Source of the DNA: Flaviramulus_B aquimarinus
Lineage (GTDB): Bacteria; Bacteroidota; Bacteroidia; Flavobacteriales; Flavobacteriaceae
DNA length: 64,000 nucleotides
NCBI RefSeq assembly: GCF_039543205.1
Contig: NZ_BAABJH010000001.1
Location: 1,178,001-1,242,000 of the forward strand
Reading direction: 5' to 3'
Shown here: in pieces, positions 1 to 7,523 of the stretch
Layout: each line of letters starts with the position of its first letter
Numbering within the stretch: the stretch's first letter is position 1
The notes under the pieces: model-generated
What the model saw: the letters and a program-made list of their open reading frames with translations, nothing else
The model's database searches: none
Told to the model about the DNA's origin: nothing
Translations under genes and position numbers: made by a program

Positions 1-313
1 CCAAAATCAAATCGCAAACAGCAGCAATAGCTTCCTCTGGACAATTCTGTGAGTTAAGAAAATCCTTGGCAATAGACACACTCTCGTCTTCATGGTTTTT
101 AATGCTTACCGTATATCCCGTATCATGTAACCACGATGCTAGTGTAAGGATATGTTTTTCAGAATCGTTCAAGCCAGCTTCTTCTCCCAACCAATTTGCT
201 TTTTCAACAACACGCTGTGTGTGCGTTAAATTATGATATAAAAAAGAAGTATCTAACTTTTCGTTTAATAAGGTCGTGGTAAACTTTTCGACTTCAACAA
301 TAAGCTTGTCCAT
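1..313 (-). CDS. HD-domain phosphohydrolase, N-terminal part (runs off the window)
   Basis: An open frame reads leftward from the ATG at 311-313 to the window edge, giving 104 residues without a stop. It carries HD metal-phosphohydrolase ligands: H31 in a YHNLTHTQR segment, the H63-D64 pair in WLHDTGY and H74 in KNHEDES. This arrangement is that of small HD hydrolases acting on nucleotides or phosphoesters. From memory, Bacteroidota proteins with this N-terminus often continue into a C-terminal transmembrane domain of the Pycsar-effector type (DUF5706), but that half lies outside the window, so the function is open. It is divergent from msrB across about 209 bp. Confidence 0.75.
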   Translation of the reverse strand, partial: MDKLIVEVEKFTTTLLNEKLDTSFLYHNLTHTQRVVEKANWLGEEAGLNDSEKHILTLASWLHDTGYTVSIKNHEDESVSIAKDFLNSQNCPEEAIAAVCDLIL

Positions 314-522
314 AAAACAGTGTCATTTATTTAGTAAAAATACTAAACTTTATTTAACATAAAACTATAGGCATTAAAACGTAAATATTTGTCGTAAATT
401 ACATGAATACTTTCAATTGTTTATTAAGACATCAAGACCTGTAAGTTTTTAATAAACGTTTCGACCAATTTTGAGTTGAAAGCATATTATAAATTAATTA
501 AAAAAAGAAAGGAACCCATATT

Positions 523-969
523 ATGCTAACTTGGAAAGAAGTTATCAACTTTTCCGTAAAAGGAAACCCAACTCCAGACAAACGTGTCGACAAAACTGAA
601 ACGGAATGGCAGGCACAATTAACTCCAGAGCAATTTAGAATTACAAGACAAAAAGGTACAGAACGCCCACATAGCGGAGCACTTTGTAGTATTTATGATG
701 AAGGCCAATACAATTGCATATGCTGCAATACGCCTTTATTTGATTCTACTATTAAATTCAGTTCCGGTACAGGTTGGCCAAGTTTTACACAACCTATTAA
801 AGATAACGCTATTAAGTACGAAAGAGACACAGCCTTTGGTATGGTCCGTGTAGAGGTCATGTGTAATACCTGCGATGCCCATTTAGGTCATGTTTTTCCG
901 GATGGCCCAGAACCTAGCGGATTACGGTATTGCATTAATTCAGAATCCATGCAATTAGAAACAAAGTAA
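523..969 (+). CDS. msrB: Peptide-methionine (R)-S-oxide reductase
   Basis: MsrB reduces the R-epimer of protein-bound methionine sulfoxide in the cytoplasm. At 148 residues it has usual length. The structural zinc ligands are the pairs C65/C68 and C114/C117. The catalytic cysteine is C137 in the RYCINS motif, preceded by the conserved GTGWPSF (82-88) and HLGHVFPDGP (120-129) segments. C55 could act as resolving cysteine, as an upstream cysteine does in some MsrBs; this is inferred. It is the first gene of a rightward run of redox genes, separated from msrA by a hairpin. No signal peptide is visible, so it is probably cytoplasmic. Confidence 0.95.
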   Translation: MLTWKEVINFSVKGNPTPDKRVDKTETEWQAQLTPEQFRITRQKGTERPHSGALCSIYDEGQYNCICCNTPLFDSTIKFSSGTGWPSFTQPIKDNAIKYERDTAFGMVRVEVMCNTCDAHLGHVFPDGPEPSGLRYCINSESMQLETK

Positions 970-988
970 ACAATTATTAATTTATAAA

Positions 989-1017
989 CACCTTCCCTAT
1001 TTTTTAAAGGGAAGGTG
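989..1017 (+). terminator. Perfect hairpin between msrB and msrA
   Basis: A 10-bp perfect stem (989-998 with 1008-1017) closes a 9-nt loop. It starts 19 bp after the msrB stop. Only a weak T-run follows, so it may be a partial terminator or an mRNA-stabilising stem setting msrB and msrA levels apart rather than a full stop. Confidence 0.6.
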
Positions 1018-1058
1018 AGTTTAATTCTTATGAGAATTAAAGGCAGAAGGGCAAATAC

Positions 1059-1598
1059 ATGAACGATAAAAACATACAAGTAGCCACATTTGGTGGTGGC
1101 TGTTTTTGGTGTACAGAAGCAGTATTTCAAGAAGTAAAAGGTGTAGCAAACGTAGTTTCTGGATATTCTGGAGGGCATGTTCCAGGACATCCAACCTATA
1201 GGGAAATATGCTCTGGTTTAACCGGGCACGCCGAAGTGGTGCAAATAACTTTTGATACGAATGTGATTTCTTATGAAGATATTTTAGTCATTTTTATGAC
1301 AACCCATGACCCAACAACCTTGAATAGACAAGGTGCCGATAAAGGCACCCAATACCGTTCGGTTATTTATTATCATGATGATGCTCAAAAAGAGATTGCT
1401 GAACTTGTGGTTAAAGAAGTGGCCCCATATTATGAAAACACTATAGTGACCGAAATAAGCCCTTTAGATGTTTTTTACGAAGCCGAAAAGGAACATCAAG
1501 ATTATTATAGAAATAATCAAACCCAGGGCTATTGTAGTTTTGTAATAACACCAAAGTTAGCCAAACTCAGAAAACTTCATGCGGATAAATTGAATTAG
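1059..1598 (+). CDS. msrA: Peptide-methionine (S)-S-oxide reductase
   Basis: MsrA reduces the S-epimer of methionine sulfoxide, complementing the adjacent MsrB. The canonical active site GGGCFWC occupies residues 12-18, with nucleophile C15 and substrate-pocket F16-W17. The glutamate of the GHAEVV segment and the aspartate before GTQYRS are present. C159 near the C-terminus, in GYCSFV, is the likely resolving cysteine. Its 179 residues are normal for a cytosolic MsrA. It stands 89 bp behind msrB and a few bases before the next gene, so it may be cotranscribed with the thioredoxin-like genes that could recycle it. Confidence 0.96.
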   Translation: MNDKNIQVATFGGGCFWCTEAVFQEVKGVANVVSGYSGGHVPGHPTYREICSGLTGHAEVVQITFDTNVISYEDILVIFMTTHDPTTLNRQGADKGTQYRSVIYYHDDAQKEIAELVVKEVAPYYENTIVTEISPLDVFYEAEKEHQDYYRNNQTQGYCSFVITPKLAKLRKLHADKLN

Positions 1599-1636
1599 AA
1601 TTAATGAAAATTAAATTTAAAGAAAGGGATAATTAT

Positions 1637-2125
1637 ATGTCTAATGCATTAGAGCACCCCAATATATTTAAGGCTCCAGAATTTGAGGTTCATCATTGGA
1701 TTGATGCCAATGGATACAAAATTGAGCCTATAAAACTATCCCATTTTAAAGGACAGTTTAAAGTGGTGTATTGTTTCCAAAGTTGGTGTTCAGGTTGCCA
1801 CAGTAAAGGTTTACCGGATTTAAAAAAAATGGCTGAGGCTTTAAAAAGCAATAATAATATAGTGTTTTTGGCTGTGCAAACCGTTTTTGAAGGTCATGAC
1901 TCAAATACTTATGAAAAGATGGTTGAAACCCAAAAGGAATACGATTTAAAAATACCTTTTGGGCATGATGCTGGTCATGACGGACAATCCATTTCTAATA
2001 TCATGACTAACTACCAAACAGGTGGTACACCTTGGTTTTTGTTTATTGATAAACATGATAATGTGGTGTTTTCAGATTTTCATTTAAATCCAGATGCGGC
2101 TATTGAACTGTTAAAAACCATGTGA
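1637..2125 (+). CDS. Thioredoxin-fold (TlpA/AhpC-type) protein
   Basis: This is a thioredoxin-fold protein with a W-C-S-G-C redox centre and a GGTPWF segment supplying the cis-proline typical of the fold. A longer reading frame begins at the ATG at 1604, which would add 11 basic residues. I prefer the ATG at 1637 because an AG-rich stretch precedes it and the fold starts only after it. No signal peptide or lipobox is seen, so it is probably cytoplasmic. It sits between msrA and a glutaredoxin-like gene and could supply electrons to the Msr enzymes or act as a thiol peroxidase. The exact subfamily is not settled. Confidence 0.8.
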   Translation: MSNALEHPNIFKAPEFEVHHWIDANGYKIEPIKLSHFKGQFKVVYCFQSWCSGCHSKGLPDLKKMAEALKSNNNIVFLAVQTVFEGHDSNTYEKMVETQKEYDLKIPFGHDAGHDGQSISNIMTNYQTGGTPWFLFIDKHDNVVFSDFHLNPDAAIELLKTM

Positions 2126-2128
2126 GTT

Positions 2129-2377
2129 TTGAAAATAGACATAAAACTTTACGGTGCCAAAAGATGCCATAAAACACAATACTACAAAACGTATTTAGAC
2201 GATTTGAATTTGGAGTATGTGTTTCTTGATGTTGAATTGGATCATGAGCATGCTAAAGCATTAAGACACCTTTACGAAAACAGTAAACTTAATTTCCCAA
2301 CGATTACCATCGGAGAAAAGAAATTAAGGAATCCGTCGGATAACGATTTAAAAAAATGGATTGAAAAATTAGTATGA
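2129..2377 (+). CDS. Glutaredoxin-like protein, CHKT active site
   Basis: An 82-residue glutaredoxin-fold protein. The active-site motif is C13-H-K-T16, a single cysteine with Thr in the second position, followed later by F-P57-T-I with the cis-proline. A monothiol glutaredoxin or NrdH-like role is plausible. The only in-frame start is the TTG at 2129: the previous in-frame codon is the TGA that ends the upstream gene, and no ATG occurs before the active site. It lies 3 bp behind the thioredoxin-like gene and shortly before selO, consistent with translational coupling in one operon. Confidence 0.75.
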   Translation: MKIDIKLYGAKRCHKTQYYKTYLDDLNLEYVFLDVELDHEHAKALRHLYENSKLNFPTITIGEKKLRNPSDNDLKKWIEKLV

Positions 2378-2462
2378 AACTTCCATACCTGTATAGTTAA
2401 TAAAAATAAGAATGGTTAAATGGAAGCTACATGTGACTATTGAAAAAAATAAACATGAACAC

Positions 2463-4028
2463 ATGAAACTAAATATAAAAGACAAATTCAATAACGAATT
2501 ACCAGCAGATCCCATTTTAGAAAATAGAAGAAGACAAGTTTCTAAAGCATGCTTTTCTTTTGTTAGCCCTAAAAGCACATCAAATCCAGAGCTATTACAT
2601 GTATCTCCTGAAATGCTTAACAATTTAGCCTTAAATGAAGCCGATAGCAAAAGTGAAACGTTTTTAAAGACCTTTACAGGAAACCGTATATTACCAAACA
2701 CAAAACCCTATGCCATGTGTTATGGTGGTCATCAGTTTGGAAATTGGGCCGGACAATTAGGCGATGGTCGAGCGATTAATTTATTTGAAGTTGAGCACCA
2801 TTCAAAACGTTGGACCTTACAGTTAAAAGGTGCTGGAGAAACACCATATTCGCGAACAGCCGATGGCTTGGCGGTATTGCGTTCGTCAATCCGTGAGTAT
2901 TTATGTAGCGAAGCCATGTATCATTTAGGTGTGCCAACAACACGCGCTTTATCCTTAGCCTTAACTGGCGATCAAGTATTACGGGATGTTATGTATAATG
3001 GCAATGCGGCTTATGAAAAAGGGGCTGTAGTAACACGTGTATCTCCAAGTTTTTTAAGATTTGGGAGTTACCAGATTTTCGCAGCCAAACAAGATGATAC
3101 AACGTTAAAAACCCTAGTTGATTATACCATAAAAGAACATTTTCCCGATTTAGGACCAGCGAGAACTCCAGACACCTACCTCGAATTTTTTAAGATGGTA
3201 TCTCAACGCACCTTAGATATGATTATACATTGGCAACGTGTTGGTTTTGTGCACGGTGTGATGAACACTGATAACATGTCTATCCTGGGTTTAACCATAG
3301 ATTATGGGCCTTATGGCTGGCTAGAAGATTTTGATTTTGGCTGGACTCCAAACACGACCGACAGCCAACACAAGCGTTACCGTTATGGCAACCAGCCCAA
3401 TATAGGCTTATGGAATTTAATGCAATTGGCCAATGCCTTATACCCATTAATTAAAGATATTCCGGCTTTAGAAGGTGTTTTAGAAGCTTATAAAACCAAT
3501 TTTGATATCGCGTCATTACAGATGATGCGTTCAAAATTAGGTATGCAAACAGAAATTGCTGAAGATAAAGTGCTCATTCAAGATTTAGAGGAAAATTTGC
3601 ATCTTACAGAAACCGATATGACCATATTCTTTAGAAATTTAAGTGATTTCAAAAAAGACACCCCTTCAAATGGATTAAAAGTGGTAAATGATGCATTTTA
3701 TAAGGCAGCTGAAGTTTCGGGTGTAATCATACAAAAATGGGAAACATGGTTTGAACGCTATTCTGTACGCTTAAAACAAGAGTCTATTTCAGATGAAGAA
3801 AGAAAAGAAAAAATGAATGCCGTCAATCCCAAATACGTATTGCGCAATTATATGGCACAATTGGCTATTGATGCGGCTAATGATAGTAATTATAAGCTAA
3901 TAGATGAATTGTTTCAATTATTAAAACAGCCGTATAGCGAGCAGCCCGAGCATCAAAAGTGGTTTGCTAAACGTCCGGATTGGGCACGACATAAAGTAGG
4001 ATGTTCCATGTTATCATGCAGTTCATAA
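2463..4028 (+). CDS. selO: Protein adenylyltransferase SelO (YdiU family)
   Basis: SelO is a pseudokinase-fold enzyme that transfers AMP from ATP to Ser/Thr/Tyr of proteins and protects against oxidative stress. The diagnostic segments are all present (numbered from the longer frame at 2412): YGGHQFGNWAGQLGDGR (104-120), LKGAGETPYSR (138-148), HGVMNTDNMS (281-290) and the metal-binding D297-Y-G. The C-terminus ends C-S-S, with a cysteine at the third-last position where animal SelO has selenocysteine. I prefer the ATG at 2463 (MKLNIKDKF) over 2412. The stop abuts the next start with no gap, so the genes are likely coupled. Confidence 0.93.
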   Translation: MKLNIKDKFNNELPADPILENRRRQVSKACFSFVSPKSTSNPELLHVSPEMLNNLALNEADSKSETFLKTFTGNRILPNTKPYAMCYGGHQFGNWAGQLGDGRAINLFEVEHHSKRWTLQLKGAGETPYSRTADGLAVLRSSIREYLCSEAMYHLGVPTTRALSLALTGDQVLRDVMYNGNAAYEKGAVVTRVSPSFLRFGSYQIFAAKQDDTTLKTLVDYTIKEHFPDLGPARTPDTYLEFFKMVSQRTLDMIIHWQRVGFVHGVMNTDNMSILGLTIDYGPYGWLEDFDFGWTPNTTDSQHKRYRYGNQPNIGLWNLMQLANALYPLIKDIPALEGVLEAYKTNFDIASLQMMRSKLGMQTEIAEDKVLIQDLEENLHLTETDMTIFFRNLSDFKKDTPSNGLKVVNDAFYKAAEVSGVIIQKWETWFERYSVRLKQESISDEERKEKMNAVNPKYVLRNYMAQLAIDAANDSNYKLIDELFQLLKQPYSEQPEHQKWFAKRPDWARHKVGCSMLSCSS

Positions 4029-4571
4029 ATGAATGGGTTACAAAAAATAGCATTGGGAGGTGGATGCCATTGGTGTACAGAAGCCGTGTTTCAATCTTTA
4101 ATGGGTGTTACCAAAGTAGAACAAGGTTATGTGGCTTCAACCAATGAGAATAGCACATTTTCTGAAGCTGTAATTGTTCATTATAATTCCAAAGATATAT
4201 CGCTTAAAACGTTGATTGAAGTTCATTTGCACACCCATAAAAGTATGAGTAAGCATAGCATGCGAGACAAGTACCGTTCTGCAATTTACACCTTTTCAGA
4301 CATCCAAAAAAGGGAAGCCGAAGAGCTTATAGAAACATTTCAAAAAGTGTTTAATCATAAATTGATTACTAGTGTATTGCCTTTTAAAACTTTTAGAGCA
4401 TCCAGACAAGACATCACGAATTACTATTATAAAAACCCGAAGAAACCCTTTTGTGAAAGCTTTATAAATCCAAAGCTTAAAATACTATTAGACCAATTCT
4501 CAATATACACCGATCAAAATAAATTAAAACATATACAACATGCCAAGTACCAAACTGAATATTCAAAATAA
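4029..4571 (+). CDS. Divergent MsrA-family protein with GCHWC active site
   Basis: A second MsrA homologue of 180 residues. The active site reads GGGCHWC (10-16), so C13 and the tryptophan are kept but the substrate-pocket Phe is replaced by His. The FSEAVIV glutamate and the KYRSAIY strand are conserved, and C142 could resolve the disulfide. The aspartate that normally precedes the GTQYRS segment appears to be Ser. It may reduce a different sulfoxide or have lost canonical activity; this is inferred. It begins immediately after the SelO stop codon and its end overlaps the next gene by 32 bp, so it is embedded in the SelO operon. Confidence 0.82.
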   Translation: MNGLQKIALGGGCHWCTEAVFQSLMGVTKVEQGYVASTNENSTFSEAVIVHYNSKDISLKTLIEVHLHTHKSMSKHSMRDKYRSAIYTFSDIQKREAEELIETFQKVFNHKLITSVLPFKTFRASRQDITNYYYKNPKKPFCESFINPKLKILLDQFSIYTDQNKLKHIQHAKYQTEYSK

Positions 4572-5760
4572 TAAGGGACACAAATTACAAGCGTATTTAG
4601 AGTTGCCTGCAAACCAGAAACCAAACCACTACGCCATATTTGCACATTGCTTTACATGCAATAGTTCCCTGTCTGCTGTTAAAAACATCAGTAGGTCACT
4701 TACCAATCATGGGTTTGGTGTTGTACGTTTTGATTTTACAGGCTTAGGAAGAAGTGAAGGCGAATTTTCAGAAAGCTACTTTTCTGCAAATGTTGATGAT
4801 TTGTTGGCAGTTAGCGATTATTTAAAAACCCATTACAAAGCACCTAGCTTATTGGTAGGACACTCATTGGGCGGTGCCGCTGTAATTGTTGCCGCTTCAA
4901 AATTAGAAAACATAAAAGCCGTTGCAACTGTTGGTGCTCCAGCCACAGTAACACATGTTAAGCACTTGTTTTCGCATGGTATAGATGAGATAAAAGAAAA
5001 AGGAGAGGTAGAGGTCAATATTGGCGGAAGACCTTTTAAAATCAATGAAGCCTTTGTGGATGATTTTGGTAAAATTGATTTACCAGAAATCACTAAAAAT
5101 TTACGTAAACCCTTGTTGATTATGCATGCCCCTTTTGATAATGTGGTTGGTATTGAAAATGCCCATAAATTGTATCATGACGCCCATCACCCTAAAAGTT
5201 TTGTGAGTTTGGATGATGCTGACCATTTATTGTCAAACTCAAAAGACAGCGTTTATGTTGGTCATATGATTGGCACTTGGGCACTGCGTTATTTCCCAGA
5301 AATGACAAATAGTATGCTGGACACTAAAGGCGAACAATTAGTTGGTCATCTTAATCTCATAGAAGACAACTTTACAACAAATATCCAGACAAAAAAACAC
5401 ACTATGATTGCCGATGAGCCAATATCTGTAGGTGGCGATGATTTTGGGCCTTCGCCCTACGATTATTTAAGTGCGGGGTTAGCAGCTTGTACCGTTATGA
5501 CATTAAAACTTTATGCCGAACGAAAAAAATGGGATTTACAAGATGTCTTTGTCTATATTACCTATTCCAAAAAACACAGTGATGATTTAATGTTGGATAT
5601 AGAACAATCTAAACGAATTGATCATTTGCAAAAACGATTGAAGTTTATTGGTGATTTAGATGAAAAACAAAAACAACGTTTAAAAGACATTGCATCCAAA
5701 TGTCCTGTGCATAAAACATTGCAAAGTGATGTTATTATTGAAACCGAACTCATAAAATAA
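4540..5760 (+). CDS. Bifunctional alpha/beta hydrolase - OsmC family protein
   Basis: A two-domain fusion of 406 residues. Residues about 1-255 form an alpha/beta hydrolase with nucleophile S109 in GHSLGG, a likely acid D200 and H229. Residues about 270-406 form an OsmC/Ohr-type domain with the paired cysteines C317 (AACTVMT) and C388 (CPVHKTL). OsmC-type proteins reduce organic hydroperoxides through two such cysteines. This architecture is known in bacteria, though the hydrolase substrate is not. It overlaps the second msrA by 32 bp and belongs to the same oxidative-stress run. Cytoplasmic, with no signal peptide. Confidence 0.9.
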   Translation: MPSTKLNIQNNKGHKLQAYLELPANQKPNHYAIFAHCFTCNSSLSAVKNISRSLTNHGFGVVRFDFTGLGRSEGEFSESYFSANVDDLLAVSDYLKTHYKAPSLLVGHSLGGAAVIVAASKLENIKAVATVGAPATVTHVKHLFSHGIDEIKEKGEVEVNIGGRPFKINEAFVDDFGKIDLPEITKNLRKPLLIMHAPFDNVVGIENAHKLYHDAHHPKSFVSLDDADHLLSNSKDSVYVGHMIGTWALRYFPEMTNSMLDTKGEQLVGHLNLIEDNFTTNIQTKKHTMIADEPISVGGDDFGPSPYDYLSAGLAACTVMTLKLYAERKKWDLQDVFVYITYSKKHSDDLMLDIEQSKRIDHLQKRLKFIGDLDEKQKQRLKDIASKCPVHKTLQSDVIIETELIK

Positions 5761-5765
5761 ACACC

Positions 5766-6041
5766 ATGACTATAATAGATAATTTAAAGACCTATTTTAA
5801 AAGAAAATCAGAACACAAAGAAACTGGAAACGCACCTGAAGGCATATGTCCAAATTGTTGGGGAAGACAAGAATGGGAGGGGGAACACTATACATTTATG
5901 AAAGGTGAAAATGGAAATCCAAGTACAGCAACCTACAATACCTTTATACAAGATGTTGCTAGAAAATTAGATAAGATAAGCATACATAATAGTACATATA
6001 CTTGCGAAACCTGTCAAGCAAAATACAACAACAAGCATTAA
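5766..6041 (+). CDS. Small zinc-ribbon-like protein of unknown function
   Basis: A 91-residue protein with two CxxC knuckles, C28-P-N-C31 and C80-E-T-C83, that should together bind one zinc ion. Between them is an acidic and aromatic segment with QEWEGEHY. I do not recognise a named family. It starts 5 bp after the hydrolase-OsmC gene and ends 1 bp before the aldo/keto reductase, so it is almost certainly cotranscribed with them. A metal-binding or protein-interaction role in the redox operon is possible but not shown. Confidence 0.7.
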   Translation: MTIIDNLKTYFKRKSEHKETGNAPEGICPNCWGRQEWEGEHYTFMKGENGNPSTATYNTFIQDVARKLDKISIHNSTYTCETCQAKYNNKH

Positions 6042-6042
6042 T

Positions 6043-6999
6043 ATGGCATCAACAAAAATAGGTTTAGGTTTAGCAGCTCTAGGCAGACCAGAATACATAA
6101 ATATAAGAGATAACAAGTCTATAGATAAATCTGTAGACGCTTTTAAAAACAATGCGTTTTTGGTTTTGGATGAAGCATATACTTTAGGAGTTCGGTACTT
6201 TGATACAGCACCATCCTATGGCAAAGGCGAAGCATTTCTGGAGGCATGGCATGTTAAAAATAATTATCCAGATGTTGTTTTAGGCACAAAATGGGGCTAT
6301 ACTTATGTGGCCAATTGGAAACTGGGTTTTAGTGGTAAACATGAAATTAAAGAACATGCTCTAGGCAAATTGCAAGAGCAATGGCAGGTTTCTAAACGCA
6401 TGCTTCCAAAATTAAAATACTACCAGGTTCATTCTGCCACTTTTGAAAGTGGCATTTTAGAAAATAACCCTGTACTCAATCAGCTTTCCGATATAAAAAA
6501 AGAAACTGGGCTTAACATTGGAATTACAACAAGTGGGGCCAATCAAAAAGCGGTTATTGAAGCGGCTTTAAACCTTCAAATTAATGGAGAAGCCCTTTTT
6601 GATAGTTTTCAAGTAACCTATAATATATTTGAGCAATCTACTTTTTCAATATTAAAAAACACCCTTCAACAAGGTAAAAATGTCATCATTAAAGAGGCAT
6701 TAGCCAACGGACGTGTTTTTCCAAATGAAAAATTTCAGCATTATCAGGCCTCTTACAAAAAAATGCAACACTTATCTGAAAAATATCAAGTAGGAATAGA
6801 TGCTATTGCTCTGCGTTTTGTAATAGATAGTTTAAATCCAACGTATGTATTAAGTGGTGCCTCAAACACAAAACAACTTCAAGAAAATTTAAAAGCGTTA
6901 CATTTTGTATTTACAGAACAAGAACTCGAAGCGCTCAAGGCTGTGAATGTTAAAACTGAAGCGTATTGGAAGGAACGTAGCCTGTTACATTGGAATTAA
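6043..6999 (+). CDS. Aldo/keto reductase
   Basis: A TIM-barrel NAD(P)H-dependent oxidoreductase of 318 residues. The catalytic tetrad of the family is visible: D54 and Y59 in YFDTAPSYGKGE, K83 in GTKWGY, and the histidine in YYQVHSA. A LSGASN segment near the C-terminus fits the cofactor phosphate site. The substrate is unknown; reduction of reactive carbonyls made under oxidative stress would suit the neighbours. It is the last gene of the rightward run, followed by a gap rich in terminator-like hairpins. Confidence 0.88.
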   Translation: MASTKIGLGLAALGRPEYINIRDNKSIDKSVDAFKNNAFLVLDEAYTLGVRYFDTAPSYGKGEAFLEAWHVKNNYPDVVLGTKWGYTYVANWKLGFSGKHEIKEHALGKLQEQWQVSKRMLPKLKYYQVHSATFESGILENNPVLNQLSDIKKETGLNIGITTSGANQKAVIEAALNLQINGEALFDSFQVTYNIFEQSTFSILKNTLQQGKNVIIKEALANGRVFPNEKFQHYQASYKKMQHLSEKYQVGIDAIALRFVIDSLNPTYVLSGASNTKQLQENLKALHFVFTEQELEALKAVNVKTEAYWKERSLLHWN

Positions 7000-7320
7000 A
7001 TGTATGGCATTTCTAATCCAATAGTTTTACAAAACAAAAAAGAGCCACAATTTCTCGTAAGCCCCTTTTATTGATTAATAGCACTTATAGGACACAGGGG
7101 TTATTGAAAAGTCACATTTTTTTAATTTTGCTATGTTTTAGACAATGTTTAAAACAAAAAAGCATCCCGATTTTCGGTAAAGAAAAAAGGAAAGCTTCTC
7201 ATTGGAAATGCTGAATAAAATTCAACATAACTACGTCATGCACAAGGCATGAACAACACAACATTTTACAATTACTAAAAAAAGCCCTAATTTCTCAGAG
7301 CTTTCTTTTTGCAATTTTTT
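7000..7320. other. Gene-free stretch with three terminator-like modules facing left
   Basis: No open frame with protein-like features is seen. Three modules of similar design occur at about 7035-7070, 7160-7197 and 7281-7304. Each has an A-run on its left side, which is a T-run on the minus strand. The first and third are clearly related in sequence, sharing an AATTTCTC core flanked by AGCC and AGC. The middle one forms a 9-bp stem with one mismatch (7160-7168 with 7189-7197). They may be remnants of a larger tRNA array. Confidence 0.5.
7281..7304 (-). terminator. Terminator downstream of tRNA-Asp
   Basis: On the minus strand a 7-bp stem with one G-U pair (7298-7304 with 7281-7287) is followed by seven T residues. 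It lies 18 bp beyond the 3' end of the tRNA, the expected place for a Rho-independent terminator. Confidence 0.65.
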
Positions 7321-7321
7321 G

Positions 7322-7395
7322 CGGTCTGGACGGGACTCGAACCCGCGACCTTCGCCGTGACAGGGCGACATTCTAACCAACTGAACTACCAGACC
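7322..7395 (-). tRNA. tRNA-Asp (anticodon GTC)
   Basis: A 74-nt cloverleaf reads leftward. The acceptor stem is GGTCTGG (5', ending at 7395) paired with CCAGACC, and the discriminator base is G. The D-arm contains GTTCAGTTGG, the anticodon stem TCGCC/GGCGA closes the loop CTGTCAC with anticodon GTC, and the T-arm contains GGGTTCGAGTCCC. The 3' CCA is not encoded. It stands alone. Confidence 0.96.
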
Positions 7396-7496
7396 GTTGC
7401 ATTATTGCGGTTGCAAATATACACGCCTTTTTTTATATCTCAAATGTTTTCTCCTCTTTTTTATAGAAATTTTTAAAAAAGATTTGCCATTAAATA

Positions 7497-7523
7497 GTCA
7501 TCCTCGTAGACGCAGGAATCTCA
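7497..7523. repeat. Short dispersed flavobacterial palindrome fragment
   Basis: The stretch has the pattern GTCAT-CCT-...-CGCAGGAATCTCA seen in small dispersed intergenic repeats of flavobacteria (recognised from memory). It contains the TGA stop codon of the DUF58 gene, so the repeat has invaded right up to the end of that frame. Related copies lie at 17407-17430, 17512-17531 and 50140-50161. Confidence 0.45.

Noticed and set aside
888..1190. Leftward open frame across the msrB-msrA junction
   Set aside because: It covers the ends of two well-supported genes and the hairpin between them, with no motif of its own.
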